A stretch of 64,000 bases of DNA from Edwardsiella anguillarum ET080813 (GCF_000264765.2 NZ_CP006664.1:2108001-2172000), one strand, 5' to 3'; positions 18,622 to 30,605 are shown, counted from the first letter of the stretch. Numbers and translations: made by a program. Notes: generated from the sequence alone by a model not told the origin.

Positions 18622-20280
18622 ATGAGGGTGTTGCAGCGGTTTTTGCGTATTACGTTACCCCTGGCGCTGGGATGGTGTCTGGCTACGATGGCCGGTGCCG
18701 CCCAACTGACCAATATTCAGGTGAGCAACGGTGATCGTCAGGCGGTGGTGACGCTGACCTTTAATGCCCCCCCTGAGCTGAGTCACCGCGTCGAGCGTAG
18801 TCCGGATCGGGTGCTGGTTGAGATCGCCGACAGCAAACGGATCACCGGTGGGCTGCCGATGCAGTTTAGCGGAGAGAATATGCTCAGCCGGATCCGGGAT
18901 GGCGGTGAGCAGCGCGCGGGCAAGGTGCTACTGGTGCTGGACACGACGCAGCGTCCCCGGGTTTCGGTGACGCGCAGCGGTAATCGCGCCGTGCTGACGC
19001 TGCGGGCGGAAAGCCGGGCGGCCGTCGCGCCGGTGTCCCCTCCCGCTTCGGCGAGCAAAAATCCATTTCACTCCCGTCCGCGTCAGGCGGCGGCACCCAC
19101 GCCCGTGCCCGCAGCGGCACCGCTACCATCGGTACCGGTGAGCGCGGTAAAAAAATCCGGGCGCTATGACGGCTCAAAGATCGTCGTGGCGATCGATGCC
19201 GGACACGGGGGGCAGGATCCCGGCGCCATCGGCCAGGATGGGCTGCGGGAAAAAGAGGTGACGCTGGCGATCGCGCGTCGCCTGCGGGGGCTGATGGATG
19301 ACGATCCGATGTTTCAGCCGGTGCTGACTCGCAGCGGCGACTATTTCATCTCCGTGATGGGGCGTTCGGATGTCGCCCGTCGCCAGAAGGCGAACCTGCT
19401 GATTTCGATCCATGCCGATGCGGCGCCCAATCGCAGCGCGAACGGCGCCTCCGTCTGGGTGCTCTCGAACCGACGAGCCAATAGCGAGATGGCCGGGTGG
19501 CTGGAGCAGCATGAGAAACAGTCCGAGCTGCTGGGCGGGGCCGGCGACGTGCTGGCTAACAGTAATCAGGATAAATACCTGAGCCAGACGGTGCTCGATC
19601 TGCAGTTCGGTCATTCGCAGCGGGTTGGCTATGACGTGGCGGTACAGGTGCTACGCCAAATGCAAAGCGTGGTGCGTCTGCATAAGCGCCATCCGGAGCA
19701 TGCCAGCCTTGGGGTGCTGCGCTCGCCGGATATTCCCTCCCTGCTGGTGGAGACCGGGTTTATCAGCAACAGCGAAGGAGAGCGCCAGCTGGGAAGTGGC
19801 CAGCATCAGGAGCGGATTGCCCGGGCTATCTATATGGGGGTGCGCAGCTACTTCCTAGCGCATCCGTTGCAAAGCGGCCCAAAGGTGGAAAACCGGCCGC
19901 AGCAAGCCAGCGCGGCCGGTAACGCAGCGGCGGCCACGGCGGCAGCGTCTTCCGCCGGCGGGATCCACGTGGTGAAGCGCGGAGAGACGCTGCTGGGGAT
20001 CGCCAATCGCTATGGTTCGACCCTGAGCGGGATGATGCGGCTCAACAACCTGAAAAAAGAGGGGGTCTGGGTCGGGCAGCGGCTGAAGGTGCCGAGCGCC
20101 GGCGGTAGTGCCCAGCCCGCCGCGGCCAGCGCCCCGCGTATCCATCTGGTGAAGCGCGGTGATACCCTGACGCGCATTGCGGCCCACTATGGGGTCAGCA
20201 TGGATGCCCTGCGTCAGGCCAACAAAATGAAGAGTGACGAGGTGCAGCTGGGGCAACGGCTGCGCATCCCGTCGCGTTAA
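18622..20280 (+). CDS. amiB: N-acetylmuramoyl-L-alanine amidase with two LysM domains
   Basis: AmiB is a periplasmic zinc amidase that cleaves septal peptidoglycan during daughter-cell separation and is activated by EnvC. Visible parts are a signal peptide (1-26), an AMIN domain (about 28-130) and a low-complexity Ala/Pro linker. The amidase_3 domain (about 186-412) has zinc ligands H195, E210 and H264 and catalytic E377. Two C-terminal LysM repeats follow (about 448-491 and 506-550, each with VKRGxTL). At 552 aa it is longer than the E. coli enzyme, which I recall as having a single LysM. mutL follows after 16 bp. Confidence 0.96.
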   Translation: MRVLQRFLRITLPLALGWCLATMAGAAQLTNIQVSNGDRQAVVTLTFNAPPELSHRVERSPDRVLVEIADSKRITGGLPMQFSGENMLSRIRDGGEQRAGKVLLVLDTTQRPRVSVTRSGNRAVLTLRAESRAAVAPVSPPASASKNPFHSRPRQAAAPTPVPAAAPLPSVPVSAVKKSGRYDGSKIVVAIDAGHGGQDPGAIGQDGLREKEVTLAIARRLRGLMDDDPMFQPVLTRSGDYFISVMGRSDVARRQKANLLISIHADAAPNRSANGASVWVLSNRRANSEMAGWLEQHEKQSELLGGAGDVLANSNQDKYLSQTVLDLQFGHSQRVGYDVAVQVLRQMQSVVRLHKRHPEHASLGVLRSPDIPSLLVETGFISNSEGERQLGSGQHQERIARAIYMGVRSYFLAHPLQSGPKVENRPQQASAAGNAAAATAAASSAGGIHVVKRGETLLGIANRYGSTLSGMMRLNNLKKEGVWVGQRLKVPSAGGSAQPAAASAPRIHLVKRGDTLTRIAAHYGVSMDALRQANKMKSDEVQLGQRLRIPSR

Positions 20281-20296
20281 CCCGAAGGAGATCCCT

Positions 20297-22207
20297 ATGC
20301 CGATTCAGATCCTGCCGCCGCAGCTGGCGAACCAAATTGCCGCCGGCGAGGTAGTGGAACGTCCGGCATCGGTGGTCAAAGAGCTGGTCGAGAACAGCCT
20401 GGATGCCGGCGCGACTCGCATCGATATCGACATTGAGCGCGGCGGCGCCAAGCTGATCCGTATCCGGGATAACGGCGGCGGCATCGGCAAGGCGGAGCTG
20501 GCGCTGGCGCTGGCTCGGCATGCTACAAGTAAGATCAGTACGTTGGATGATCTTGAGGCGATCGTCAGCCTGGGGTTTCGCGGCGAGGCGCTGGCCAGCA
20601 TCAGCTCGGTATCCCGCCTGACGATGACCTCGCGTCCCGAAGGGCAGGCGGAGGCCTGGCAGGCCTATGCCGAAGGGCGGGAGATGGCGGTGACGGTCAA
20701 GCCGGCGGCGCATCCGGTCGGTACCACGGTAGAGGTGCTGGATCTGTTCTACAACACCCCGGCCCGGCGCAAGTTCCTGCGCACCGAGAAGACCGAGTTT
20801 GCCCATATCGATGAGGTGGTGCGGCGGATTGCCCTGGCCCGCTTTGACATAACCCTGACGCTGCAGCATAACGGTAAAACGGTGCGCCAGTACCGGGCGG
20901 TCAGGGAGGGCGACGCGCGGGAGCGCCGCCTGGGCGCGATCTGCGGGACGGCGTTTGTGCAGCATGCGCTGGCGCTGGCGTGGCGCCATGACGATCTGGC
21001 CATTCACGGCTGGGTGGCCGCGCCGCAGGCTATCCGCCAGATAGGTGAGCTGCAGTATTGCTATGTTAACGGACGGATGATGCGCGATCGGCTGATCACC
21101 CATGCCATCCGTCAGGCTTACCAAGATCGCCTGAGCGATGAGCTGCCGCCGGCCTATGTGCTGTATCTGGAGATCGACCCCCGCCAGGTCGATGTCAACG
21201 TCCATCCGGCCAAGCACGAGGTGCGTTTTCATCAGGCGCGCCTGGTGCACGATTTTATCTATCAGGCCGTCGTCGAAGTGCTGCAGCAGGCGCAGGTTGC
21301 CAGCGCTCACGATGACCCGACGCCAGCGAGCCCGGGCGCGGCGCGGGACGAGGGCGCGCGAGGCGTCGAAAACCGGGCTTCCGCGGGGGAGAACCGGTTT
21401 AACCGCCCGGCCTCTTCGCCGGCCGCGTCAGCGCCCCGGCCGGCGCATGCGGCCGCGCCGCGTATGCCCGCCGGCGATATTTTCCGCCGCCGTGAGGGCG
21501 AACTGTATCAGCGTCTGCTGGCGGCAAACCCGGCCCCAGCGGCGGAGACGGATAGCGCGTTTGTCGCCGCGCCGGGCGCGGCGGCCGAGTCGCCCGCCGT
21601 GGCGGTCTCTACCGCCGCGGAAAACGGGGCGCCGGGCGACAGCCTTGGGCGGGTGCTGACGCTGTGCGCCGATGGTGTCGCCTTGACCGAATGCCGCCGC
21701 GGTGTGGCGCTGGTCAGCCTGCCCCATGCGCGCCGCTGCCTGCTGCGCGCCCAGCTGCAGCCATCGGCTGAGGGGCTGAAGGCGCAGCCTCTGCTGGTAC
21801 CGCTGCGTCTGACCCTTGAGGCCGCGGAGCGGCAGGCGCTGCAGGCGCAGCAGCCGCTGCTGCAGCAGATGGGGATCTGCCTGCAGCCGGAGCGCCAGCA
21901 CGCGCAGCTGCACGCGGTGCCGCTGCCGCTGCGACAGCAAAATTTGCCGCGCCTGATCCCCCAGATGCTGCGCTATCTGGCGACGTCCACTGCGTGCAAC
22001 GCCGCATCCCTGGCGGACTGGCTCGCCGCTCACTGGCACAGCGCTGACGAGGCGCCTTGGACGCTGGCGCAGGCGGTGCAGCTGTTGGCCGATCTTGAAC
22101 GACTCTGTCCTCAACTGGTACAGTCGCCGCCCCGCGCGCTGCTGCAGCCGCTGGATTTACAGCCCGGCGTCGAGCGATTGCGCCAGGAAGAACAACTGAA
22201 TGAGTAA
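20297..22207 (+). CDS. mutL: DNA mismatch repair protein MutL
   Basis: MutL couples mismatch recognition by MutS to MutH nicking and UvrD unwinding. The 636-aa protein begins [26 protein letters not shown]. The GHKL ATPase motifs are present: [17 protein letters not shown] and [11 protein letters not shown] variable Ala/Pro/Arg-rich linker spans about 350-450 and the C-terminal dimerisation domain completes the protein. The C-terminal DQHAAHER endonuclease motif of other MutL proteins is absent, as in other MutH-dependent species. The start at 20297 follows an AAGGAG site. The end overlaps miaA by 8 bases. Confidence 0.98.
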   Translation: MPIQILPPQLANQIAAGEVVERPASVVKELVENSLDAGATRIDIDIERGGAKLIRIRDNGGGIGKAELALALARHATSKISTLDDLEAIVSLGFRGEALASISSVSRLTMTSRPEGQAEAWQAYAEGREMAVTVKPAAHPVGTTVEVLDLFYNTPARRKFLRTEKTEFAHIDEVVRRIALARFDITLTLQHNGKTVRQYRAVREGDARERRLGAICGTAFVQHALALAWRHDDLAIHGWVAAPQAIRQIGELQYCYVNGRMMRDRLITHAIRQAYQDRLSDELPPAYVLYLEIDPRQVDVNVHPAKHEVRFHQARLVHDFIYQAVVEVLQQAQVASAHDDPTPASPGAARDEGARGVENRASAGENRFNRPASSPAASAPRPAHAAAPRMPAGDIFRRREGELYQRLLAANPAPAAETDSAFVAAPGAAAESPAVAVSTAAENGAPGDSLGRVLTLCADGVALTECRRGVALVSLPHARRCLLRAQLQPSAEGLKAQPLLVPLRLTLEAAERQALQAQQPLLQQMGICLQPERQHAQLHAVPLPLRQQNLPRLIPQMLRYLATSTACNAASLADWLAAHWHSADEAPWTLAQAVQLLADLERLCPQLVQSPPRALLQPLDLQPGVERLRQEEQLNE

Positions 22208-23153
22208 CGACAAGCAGATGCAAAAACTCCCCCCGGCAATTTTCATCATGGGGCCGACCGCCTCGGGCAAGACCGCGCTGGCCATGGCGTTGCGCGAGCG
22301 TTTCCCGGTGGAGATCATCAGCGTGGATTCGGCGCTGATCTATCGCGGTATGGATATCGGCACCGCCAAGCCCAGCGCCGAAGAGCTGGCGCGGGCGCCG
22401 CACCGACTGATCGACATTCGCTCTCCGATGCAGAGCTACTCCGCCGCCGATTTTCGCGCCGATGCGCTGCGTGAGATGGCGCAGATCAGCGCTCAGGGGC
22501 GCATTCCGCTGCTGGTGGGCGGCACCATGCTCTACTATAAGGCGCTGTTGGAGGGGCTATCGCCGCTGCCGCCGGCGGATGCCGCGGTGCGGGCGCGCAT
22601 TGAGCAGCAGGCGAGCAAGCGGGGCTGGGAGGCGCTGCACCGTGAGCTGGCGCAGATTGATCCGGTCGCCGCCGCCCGAATTCATCCGAATGATCCGCAG
22701 AGACTGAGTCGTGCACTGGAAGTTTTTTTCGTTTCGGGTAACACTTTAACTGAACTGACCCGCGTGAGTGGGGAGGCGTTGCCCTACGCCGTCAGCCAGT
22801 TTGCCATCGCGCCGTCGCGCCGTGAACTGTTGCACCAGCGTATCGCGCTGCGCTTTCAGCAGATGCTGGAGGCCGGGTTTGAGCAGGAGGCCCGCAGGCT
22901 GTTTGCCCGCGGCGATCTGCATCCGGATCTGCCTTCGGTCCGCTGCGTCGGCTATCGCCAGATGTGGTCCTATCTGGCCGGTGAAATTGATTATGATGAG
23001 ATGGTTTATCGTGGCGTATGCGCCACTCGTCAGCTGGCGAAGCGGCAGATGACCTGGCTGCGCGGATGGGAGTCAGTGCAATGGCTGGACAGCGACAAGC
23101 CCGCTGAGGCGCTGGATTGCGTGGCACAGGTTGTTAGTGCATCGCTTGACTGA
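22200..23153 (+). CDS. miaA: tRNA dimethylallyltransferase
   Basis: MiaA adds the dimethylallyl group to A37 of tRNAs that read UNN codons, the first step of ms2i6A formation. The 317-aa protein has the P-loop GPTASGKT (18-25), the [19 protein letters not shown] segment and the C-terminal [14 protein letters not shown] motif. It overlaps mutL by 8 bases. In E. coli, several hfq promoters lie inside miaA, which may also hold here. Confidence 0.98.
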   Translation: MSNDKQMQKLPPAIFIMGPTASGKTALAMALRERFPVEIISVDSALIYRGMDIGTAKPSAEELARAPHRLIDIRSPMQSYSAADFRADALREMAQISAQGRIPLLVGGTMLYYKALLEGLSPLPPADAAVRARIEQQASKRGWEALHRELAQIDPVAAARIHPNDPQRLSRALEVFFVSGNTLTELTRVSGEALPYAVSQFAIAPSRRELLHQRIALRFQQMLEAGFEQEARRLFARGDLHPDLPSVRCVGYRQMWSYLAGEIDYDEMVYRGVCATRQLAKRQMTWLRGWESVQWLDSDKPAEALDCVAQVVSASLD

Positions 23154-23315
23154 TTGTGTACAATTGGGCTATGGCTGTGCGTTTGCCCGGCCCTGTGAAC
23201 CAATTAGTACACCGTGCGCATTTTTTACGCAGTTTTTTTGATTAGAACCATCGGGTTCTTAGTACTGAACGATTGTTATATACAACAAGCAACTAGCAAA
23301 TAAGGAAAAGATAGA

Positions 23316-23624
23316 ATGGCTAAGGGGCAATCTTTACAAGACCCGTTCTTGAACGCGCTGCGTCGTGAACGTGTCCCAGTTTCGATCTATTTGGTGAATG
23401 GTATTAAGCTGCAAGGCCAGATTGAGTCTTTTGATCAGTTTGTCATTCTGTTGAAGAACACGGTCAGCCAGATGGTCTACAAACACGCGATCTCTACCGT
23501 TGTTCCGTCCCGCCCGGTTTCCCACCACAGTGGCAATGCGGGTACGGGCAGCGCAGGCAGCAGCTACCATCACGGTAGTCAGGCCGCGTCTCAGCCCACT
23601 CAGGGCAGCGATGACGCTGAATAA
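23316..23624 (+). CDS. hfq: RNA chaperone Hfq
   Basis: Hfq is the hexameric Sm-like RNA chaperone that pairs small RNAs with mRNAs. The 102-aa protein begins [20 protein letters not shown]. The Sm1 region ([21 protein letters not shown]) and Sm2 motif (YKHAIST) are intact, followed by a Ser/Gly/His-rich disordered tail. The ATG follows an AAGGAAAAG site. A 162-bp gap separates it from miaA, leaving room for its own promoter. Confidence 0.99.
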   Translation: MAKGQSLQDPFLNALRRERVPVSIYLVNGIKLQGQIESFDQFVILLKNTVSQMVYKHAISTVVPSRPVSHHSGNAGTGSAGSSYHHGSQAASQPTQGSDDAE

Positions 23625-23722
23625 GGCGTATTGTTGGTCAGTCCCGTCGGGGAGCCGTGATGGCGTGCCGTCATCTGTGCTCTCCGTTCTCATCGGACTA
23701 TGCCGTTTGAGAGGTTCCTCCT

Positions 23723-25003
23723 TTGTTTGACCGTTACGAAGCCGGTGAACAGGCCGTACTGGTTCATATCTATTTTTCTCAGGAAAAAGATAGCGAAGAT
23801 CTGAGCGAGTTTGAATCGCTGGTCTCCTCCGCCGGCGTACAGGCGCTACGCGTAATTACCGGTAGCCGTAAGGCTCCCCATCCCAAATATTTTGTCGGCG
23901 AAGGCAAGGCGCAGGAAATTGCCCAGGCCGTCGCTGAAACCCAGGCCTCCGTCGTGCTGTTCGACCACCCGCTGTCGCCAGCGCAGGAGCGCAATCTGGA
24001 GCGTTTGTGCCAGTGCCGCGTCATCGATCGCACCGGGCTGATTCTGGATATCTTCGCCCAGCGGGCGCGTACTCATGAAGGTAAGCTGCAGGTTGAGCTG
24101 GCGCAGCTGCGTCATCTGGCGACTCGCCTGGTGCGCGGCTGGACGCACCTGGAGCGCCAGAAAGGGGGGATCGGCCTGCGTGGCCCGGGTGAGACCCAGC
24201 TGGAGACCGACCGTCGCCTGCTGCGCGATCGCATCCATTTGATCCTCGGGCGTCTGGAGAAGGTAGAGAAACAGCGAGAGCAGGGGCGCCGGGCGCGCGT
24301 GCGCGCCGAGATCCCGACGGTTTCGCTGGTAGGCTATACCAACGCGGGTAAGTCGACGCTGTTCAATACGCTGACGTCGGCGACCGTCTATGCCGCCGAT
24401 CAGCTGTTTGCGACCCTCGATCCTACCCTGCGCCGCGTCGAGGTTAATGACGTGGGGCCGACGGTGCTGGCCGATACGGTCGGCTTTATTCGCCACTTGC
24501 CGCACGATTTGGTCGCGGCATTTAAGGCAACGCTATTGGAAACCCGTCAGGCTTCACTTTTATTACACGTAGTAGATGCATCGGACGCGCGGGTCGATGA
24601 GAATATTGACGCGGTCAATACCGTACTGGCGGATATCGGGGCCGATGAGATTCCGGTACTGCTGGTGATGAACAAGATCGACATGCTGCAGGACTTTGTC
24701 CCGCGCATCGATCGTGATGAAGAAAACCGTCCGCTGCGGGTCTGGGTTTCTGCCCAGCAGGCCAGCGGGATGGATTTGTTATTCCAGGCGTTAAGCGAAC
24801 GTCTGGGCGGCGAGATTGCCAGCTATACGCTGCGTCTGCCGGCGGCGGCGGGGCGTTTGCGCAGCCGTTTTTACCAGCTTCAGGCAATCGAAAAGGAATG
24901 GATTGAAGAGGATGGCAGCATCGGACTACAGGTCCGTATGCCGGTCGTTGACTGGCGTCGTCTCTGCAAGCAGCAGCAGGAATTGATAAACTTTATCGTT
25001 TAG
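23723..25003 (+). CDS. hflX: Ribosome-rescue GTPase HflX
   Basis: HflX is a heat-induced GTPase that splits stalled 70S ribosomes. The 426-aa length equals E. coli. The N-terminal HflX domain ends in the [18 protein letters not shown] helix region. The G domain shows G1 GYTNAGKST (about 205-213), G3 [10 protein letters not shown] and G4 NKID. Translation starts at a TTG codon ([10 protein letters not shown]) with an AGAGG sequence upstream. The 98-bp gap after hfq contains no clear terminator, consistent with read-through. Confidence 0.97.
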   Translation: MFDRYEAGEQAVLVHIYFSQEKDSEDLSEFESLVSSAGVQALRVITGSRKAPHPKYFVGEGKAQEIAQAVAETQASVVLFDHPLSPAQERNLERLCQCRVIDRTGLILDIFAQRARTHEGKLQVELAQLRHLATRLVRGWTHLERQKGGIGLRGPGETQLETDRRLLRDRIHLILGRLEKVEKQREQGRRARVRAEIPTVSLVGYTNAGKSTLFNTLTSATVYAADQLFATLDPTLRRVEVNDVGPTVLADTVGFIRHLPHDLVAAFKATLLETRQASLLLHVVDASDARVDENIDAVNTVLADIGADEIPVLLVMNKIDMLQDFVPRIDRDEENRPLRVWVSAQQASGMDLLFQALSERLGGEIASYTLRLPAAAGRLRSRFYQLQAIEKEWIEEDGSIGLQVRMPVVDWRRLCKQQQELINFIV

Positions 25004-25061
25004 CAATTGCCTGATAGATTGAGTCCTGGGGAACACCAATCAATGAAGAATGGAGCGAAGC

Positions 25062-26327
25062 ATGGCGTGGAATCAGCCCGGTAATAACGGACAGAACCGC
25101 GACCCGTGGGGGAGCAGCAATAATAATGGCGGCAACTCCGGCGGCAACAATAATAAAGGGGGGCGCGATCAGGGGCCCCCGGATCTGGATGATCTGTTCC
25201 GTAAAGTGAGTAAGAAGCTGGGCGGACTGGGCGGCGGCAAAAGCGGCGGCTCGGGCTCGGGCTCGGCAGGAACCCCGCGTTCATCTATCGGTGGTAAAAA
25301 AGTGGTGGGGCTGGCCGTCGCGGCGGTGGTGGTGATCTGGGCCGCCAGCGGCTTCTACACCATCAAGGAAGCGGAGCGCGGCGTCGTAACCCGCTTTGGC
25401 AAGTTCAGCCACCTGGTTCAGCCGGGTCTGAACTGGAAGCCGACCTTTATCGATGATGTCATTCCGGTGAACGTCGAGTCGGTGCGTGAGCTGGCCGCCT
25501 CTGGGGTCATGCTGACCTCCGACGAAAACGTCGTGCGCGTCGAGATGAACGTACAGTACCGGGTGACTAATCCGGAAGAGTATCTGTTTAACGTGACCAA
25601 TGCCGACGACAGCCTGCGTCAGGCTACGGACAGCGCCCTGCGCGCGGTGATCGGCAAGTACACCATGGACACCATCCTGACGGAAGGGCGTACCGTTATT
25701 CGTAATGATACCCAGAAGGTGCTGGAGGAGATCATCCGTCCGTACCACATGGGGATCACCATTTTGGACGTGAACTTCCAGGCGGCCCGTCCGCCGGAAG
25801 AGGTGAAGGCAGCCTTTGACGATGCCATTGCCGCGCGTGAAAACGAACAGCAGTACATCCGTGAGGCGGAAGCCTACGCTAACGAAGTCCAGCCGCGCGC
25901 CAACGGTCAGGCTCAGCGTATCTTGGAAGATGCGAAGGCATATAAAGATCGTACCGTGCTGGAGGCTCAGGGTGAGGTGGGTCGCTTCTCCCGTCTGCTG
26001 CCGGAGTACAAGGCGTCGCCGGAGATCACCCGCGAGCGTCTGTATCTGGAGACCATGGAGCGCGTGCTGGGTCATACCCGCAAGGTGCTGGTGGATGATA
26101 AGAGCAACAACCTGATGGTGCTGCCGCTGGATCAAATCATGCGCTCGGGCGATAAAGGTGCCAGCCAGGCCGGAGACAGCAAAGATACCAGCCTGATCCG
26201 GCTCAATCCGCCGCAGGCCAGCAGCAAGTCGGTCAGCGCGGGCAGCAGCACGGACAGCAGCGTGATGGACCAGCGTCGCGTCAACGCACAGCGTAACGAT
26301 ACCACTCGACTGGGGAGAGATTATTAA
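25062..26327 (+). CDS. hflK: FtsH protease modulator HflK
   Basis: HflK and HflC form a large SPFH-domain cage around the FtsH protease in the inner membrane and modulate its access to membrane substrates. The 421-aa protein begins MAWNQPGNNGQNRDPWG. It has a Gly/Asn/Ser-rich cytoplasmic N-terminus (to about 79), one transmembrane helix (81-97), the SPFH domain with long helices, and a Ser-rich tail. The start at 25062 aligns with the family and follows GGAG; an ATG four codons earlier is less likely. Its stop overlaps the hflC start (TAATG). Confidence 0.97.
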   Translation: MAWNQPGNNGQNRDPWGSSNNNGGNSGGNNNKGGRDQGPPDLDDLFRKVSKKLGGLGGGKSGGSGSGSAGTPRSSIGGKKVVGLAVAAVVVIWAASGFYTIKEAERGVVTRFGKFSHLVQPGLNWKPTFIDDVIPVNVESVRELAASGVMLTSDENVVRVEMNVQYRVTNPEEYLFNVTNADDSLRQATDSALRAVIGKYTMDTILTEGRTVIRNDTQKVLEEIIRPYHMGITILDVNFQAARPPEEVKAAFDDAIAARENEQQYIREAEAYANEVQPRANGQAQRILEDAKAYKDRTVLEAQGEVGRFSRLLPEYKASPEITRERLYLETMERVLGHTRKVLVDDKSNNLMVLPLDQIMRSGDKGASQAGDSKDTSLIRLNPPQASSKSVSAGSSTDSSVMDQRRVNAQRNDTTRLGRDY

Positions 26328-27331
26328 TGCGTAAGTCTTTGTTAGTGATTCTCATCGTCGTGCTGGTGGCGCTGTACGCTTCACTGTTTGTGGTTCAGGA
26401 GGGGCAGCGCGGCATCGTGCTGCGTTTCGGTAAGGTGCTGCGCGATGATGAAAACAAGCCGCTGGTGTATGCGCCGGGCCTGCATCTCAAGATACCCTTT
26501 ATCGAGTCGGTCAAGATGCTGGATGCCCGTATCCAGACGATGGACAACCAGGCCGACCGCTTTGTGACCAAAGAGAAGAAAGACCTGATCGTTGACTCCT
26601 ACATCAAGTGGCGCATCAGCGATTTCAGCCGTTACTATCTGGCGACCGGCGGCGGCGATGTGTCGCAGGCCGAGGTGCTGCTGAAGCGTAAGTTCAGCGA
26701 CCGTTTGCGCTCCGAGATCGGCCGTCTGGATATCAAGGATATCGTTACCGACTCGCGCGGTAAGCTGATGGAAGACGTGCGTAATGCCCTGAACACCGGT
26801 ACGGTGGACGATGCGGCGGCGCCGACCGAGGCCGATGACGCCATCGCCAGCGCGGCGGCGCGCGTGGCGCGGGAGACCAGCGGCAAGCAGCCGGCGGTGA
26901 ACCCGAACAGTATGGCGGCCCTGGGGATCCAGGTGGTGGACGTGCGTATCAAGCAGATCAACCTGCCGACCGAGGTGTCCGACGCTATCTATCAGCGTAT
27001 GCGCGCCGAGCGTGAGGCGGTAGCCCGTCGCCACCGTTCACAGGGGCAGGAAGAGGCTGAGAAGCTGCGCGCGACCGCAGACTATGAGGTGACTCGCACC
27101 CTGGCGGGCGCGGAGCGTGAAGGGCGCATCATTCGCGGTGAGGGTGATGCCGAGGCGGCGAAGCTGTTTGCCAATGCCTTCAGCAAGGATCCGGATTTCT
27201 TTGCCTTTATCCGCAGCCTTAAAGCCTATGAGAATAGCTTTAAGGGGGGCCAGGATGTGATGGTGCTGCGCCCGGACAGCGACTTCTTCAAGTATATGAA
27301 GTCGCCGGACGGCGGTAAAAACGCAAAGTAA
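26327..27331 (+). CDS. hflC: FtsH protease modulator HflC
   Basis: HflC is the partner of HflK in the FtsH-associated membrane cage. The 334-aa protein begins MRKSLLVILIVVLVALYASLF, a single transmembrane anchor. The SPFH domain (VVQEGQRGIVLRFGKVL) and the long helical stalk follow. Its ATG overlaps the hflK stop by one base, so the two are translationally coupled. The operon ends at two tandem terminators. Confidence 0.98.
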   Translation: MRKSLLVILIVVLVALYASLFVVQEGQRGIVLRFGKVLRDDENKPLVYAPGLHLKIPFIESVKMLDARIQTMDNQADRFVTKEKKDLIVDSYIKWRISDFSRYYLATGGGDVSQAEVLLKRKFSDRLRSEIGRLDIKDIVTDSRGKLMEDVRNALNTGTVDDAAAPTEADDAIASAAARVARETSGKQPAVNPNSMAALGIQVVDVRIKQINLPTEVSDAIYQRMRAEREAVARRHRSQGQEEAEKLRATADYEVTRTLAGAEREGRIIRGEGDAEAAKLFANAFSKDPDFFAFIRSLKAYENSFKGGQDVMVLRPDSDFFKYMKSPDGGKNAK

Positions 27332-27351
27332 GCGCGCAACGTTACGTGAGA

Positions 27352-27419
27352 AGGGATGCCGGTGCGGCATCCCTTTTTTTATCTCTAAAAAAGCGCCGGC
27401 GATGCCGGGGAATTTTTTT
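27352..27419 (+). terminator. Tandem terminators after hflC
   Basis: The first hairpin (27352-27380: AGGGATGCC / GGCATCCCT) is followed by eight T's. A second, weaker one (27396-27419: CCGGC-GAT-GCCGG) is followed by AATTTTTTT. Both are oriented to stop hflXKC transcription. Confidence 0.85.
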
Positions 27420-27598
27420 GTCTCTCAAAACCCGCGGCGACGTGGGGCGCGTTCTCGGTATCAACCCCATCGCCTGGGCTGCCCGGAAAGCGTCATTCTG
27501 TGTGGGGCGCTAGCGCCCGCGCCGGGGCGATGCGAGGGAGGAGGGGCGGTGGCCGCACGCTGCGCCCGTGTTCTGCCGGGCGGGCATCGGTGCCGCGA
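27420..27598. other. GC-rich intergenic stretch between hflC and the acyltransferase gene
   Basis: The whole gap between the two stops runs 27332-27653. Apart from the terminators at either end it holds only GC-rich sequence. A plus-strand reading through here overlaps the acyltransferase gene antisense and has no recognisable protein features. I see nothing else. Confidence 0.5.
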
Positions 27599-27627
27599 TG
27601 AAAAAAGGGATACCCTTGGGTATCCCT
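27599..27627 (-). terminator. Terminator of the acyltransferase gene
   Basis: The hairpin AGGGATACCC / GGGTATCCCT has a run of six T's on the minus-strand side and lies about 27 bases past the stop of the 27654-28766 gene. Confidence 0.85.
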
Positions 27628-27653
27628 CCTGTATGCCGGCGGCGGGCCTTCTG

Positions 27654-28766
27654 TCAGGCGGCCGGCATTTGCCCAGCGCTGCGGCGCAGCGTCTTGTTCA
27701 TCAGCAGCCGTTCGGTTTTCACCGCCAGCGGTTTGAACAGAACCGATAGCCGCTCAATGGTGACCAGCACGATCAGGTACAGGGCGATTGCCTGGGTGGC
27801 GTTGAGCACCGACATGTCCATATTGACGCTGAGGAAGATCACGACCACGTGCTGCAACAGCATGATGATGTAGGCGCGGGAGGCCAGGCTGAGTAGTATC
27901 TGGCTGACCCGCGGCCGGATGAGCCACGGATGCAGCAGCTGATAGGTGCCCTGAACGATAAAGAAGAAGGCGACGGCGAACAGCAGGCTTACCGGCGCCA
28001 GTGGGAACAGCACCTCACGCACCGGCTGGTGGCTGATATGGGCCCAGCCGACGCCCGCGGCGATCAGCAGGGCGCCGATCAGCGCCAGCGGCCGCACATA
28101 GCGGGTGAACTGCGCCTGCAGATGGATAAACAGCATCCCGAAGGTAAAGTCGCTGATACGCACCTGGGCAGACCAGTAAGGATTGGTGACGCGGGTGTCA
28201 TAGGCCATCAGTGTGATAGCGACGGTAGCCAGCATGGTCCACATCGGATAGCGTACAATGGCGCGGTAGATCAGCGGTGAAATGACATACAGCAGGATGA
28301 TGCAGCCGATAAACCACTCTCCGGTAAAGTACACCGTCTTAATTTCATAAACGCCGTGCAGATAGTGGTCGAAGCCGAGCACCGAGGGCAGCATATCCAG
28401 CACCGAGCGGGTGCCGTTGGGGCCAACCTCGACCAGCGGATTGCCGGGATAGGTAAAGAACACCCCCAGAGCCAGCAGCAGCAGTGCCATGCCAAAGTAG
28501 GCGATGTTATAGGGGATCAGCACCGAGTAGACGCGGCGCAGATAGTATTCGTGAGCCGCGTATTTGCGCAGCGACAGGTAGGCGAGCGCGCCGGAGATCA
28601 TAAAGAAAAACGAGACGCCCAGGCGGCCGATGCCCGCCGTCAGGTATTCGCGCGGGAACGTCAGGACGGTGCTGGTATCGAACATATAGCTGTAGTGCGA
28701 GGTGATCACAAAGAGCACCGATACGACGCGCAGAATGTCAAAGAAGTGGTTGCGCCCAGGTTTCAT
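27654..28766 (-). CDS. Acyltransferase family 3 membrane protein
   Basis: The 370-aa protein begins MKPGRNHFFDILRVVSVLFV and has about ten hydrophobic helices spread over its length. The N-terminal FDILRVVSVLFVITSHY segment, with an arginine in helix 1 and a histidine at its end, is the signature of the acyltransferase-3 (OafA/WecH-like) family. These proteins move acetyl or other acyl groups onto sugars at the inner membrane, for example O-antigen or exported glycans. The substrate cannot be told, since no glycan genes adjoin. A clean GGAGG lies 5 bases before the ATG, and it has its own terminator. E. coli has no gene here between hflC and yjeT. Confidence 0.88.
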   Translation of the reverse strand: MKPGRNHFFDILRVVSVLFVITSHYSYMFDTSTVLTFPREYLTAGIGRLGVSFFFMISGALAYLSLRKYAAHEYYLRRVYSVLIPYNIAYFGMALLLLALGVFFTYPGNPLVEVGPNGTRSVLDMLPSVLGFDHYLHGVYEIKTVYFTGEWFIGCIILLYVISPLIYRAIVRYPMWTMLATVAITLMAYDTRVTNPYWSAQVRISDFTFGMLFIHLQAQFTRYVRPLALIGALLIAAGVGWAHISHQPVREVLFPLAPVSLLFAVAFFFIVQGTYQLLHPWLIRPRVSQILLSLASRAYIIMLLQHVVVIFLSVNMDMSVLNATQAIALYLIVLVTIERLSVLFKPLAVKTERLLMNKTLRRSAGQMPAA

Positions 28767-28956
28767 ATCGCCTCCAAAAAAAGTTGGCGAATTATAGCGG
28801 ATGTCGCGCGAGATTGGCTAAGGAGTGTTCTGAAAATTCCCCCCTATTGCGACATGCTGCGGATAGCGCAGGTTTTATTTTTGCATTCCACCGTGTCGAT
28901 TATAGAATCGCGCTTTTATTCAGACACTCGGTCTGTGCGACCGTTCGCGGGGAAAA

Positions 28957-29157
28957 ATGAATTCGACGATTTGGATGGCATTGGCGCTGGTTTTGGTCGT
29001 TGAAGGGCTAGGGCCGATGCTCTTTCCGCAGGCCTGGCGACGGATGATCGCCTCGATGGCGCAGCTGCCTGATGGTTTATTGCGCCGCTATGGCGGAGGT
29101 CTAGTGGTTGCAGGACTGGTTATCTACTACATGTTGCGTAGTCGCCTCGGCGGCTGA
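28957..29157 (+). CDS. yjeT: Small inner-membrane protein YjeT (DUF2065)
   Basis: The 66-aa protein begins MNSTIWMALALVLVVEGLGP and consists of two hydrophobic helices joined by a basic loop (AWRRMIASM). It is nearly identical in length and pattern to E. coli YjeT. Its function is unknown; in several bacteria it lies next to hflKC, from which it is separated here by the acyltransferase gene. Confidence 0.93.
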   Translation: MNSTIWMALALVLVVEGLGPMLFPQAWRRMIASMAQLPDGLLRRYGGGLVVAGLVIYYMLRSRLGG

Positions 29158-29174
29158 TATGTCAGACAAAATTT

Positions 29175-29190
29175 GCGCAATCGTGTGCGA
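29175..29190 (+). promoter_or_regulatory. Candidate PurR operator upstream of purA
   Basis: The 16-base sequence GCGCAATCGTGTGCGA matches 8 of the 11 fixed positions of the PurR operator ANGCAANCGNTTNCNT, including the central CG and the GCAA half. It lies about 65 bp before the purA start. PurR represses purA in E. coli. Confidence 0.5.
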
Positions 29191-29246
29191 AAAAAGCTGA
29201 AAGCTGAAAAATGAGGTGGTAGAATCCATTTTTAACAACGTGGTGA

Positions 29247-30554
<1,308 letters not shown>

Positions 30555-30572
30555 TGACCCGATGCGTTATCC

Positions 30573-30605
30573 AATAAACCGGCCCTCTGGCCGGTTTATT
30601 GTTTT
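30573..30605 (+). terminator. Terminator of purA
   Basis: A 12-bp stem (AATAAACCGGCC / GGCCGGTTTATT) with a TCT loop region is followed by GTTTTG, about 18 bases past the stop. The A/T-rich base gives it an intrinsic-terminator shape. Confidence 0.85.

Noticed and set aside
27402-27749. A plus-strand small gene after hflC
   Set aside because: It starts inside a tandem terminator, runs antisense into the acyltransferase gene, and has no domain or ribosome-binding site.
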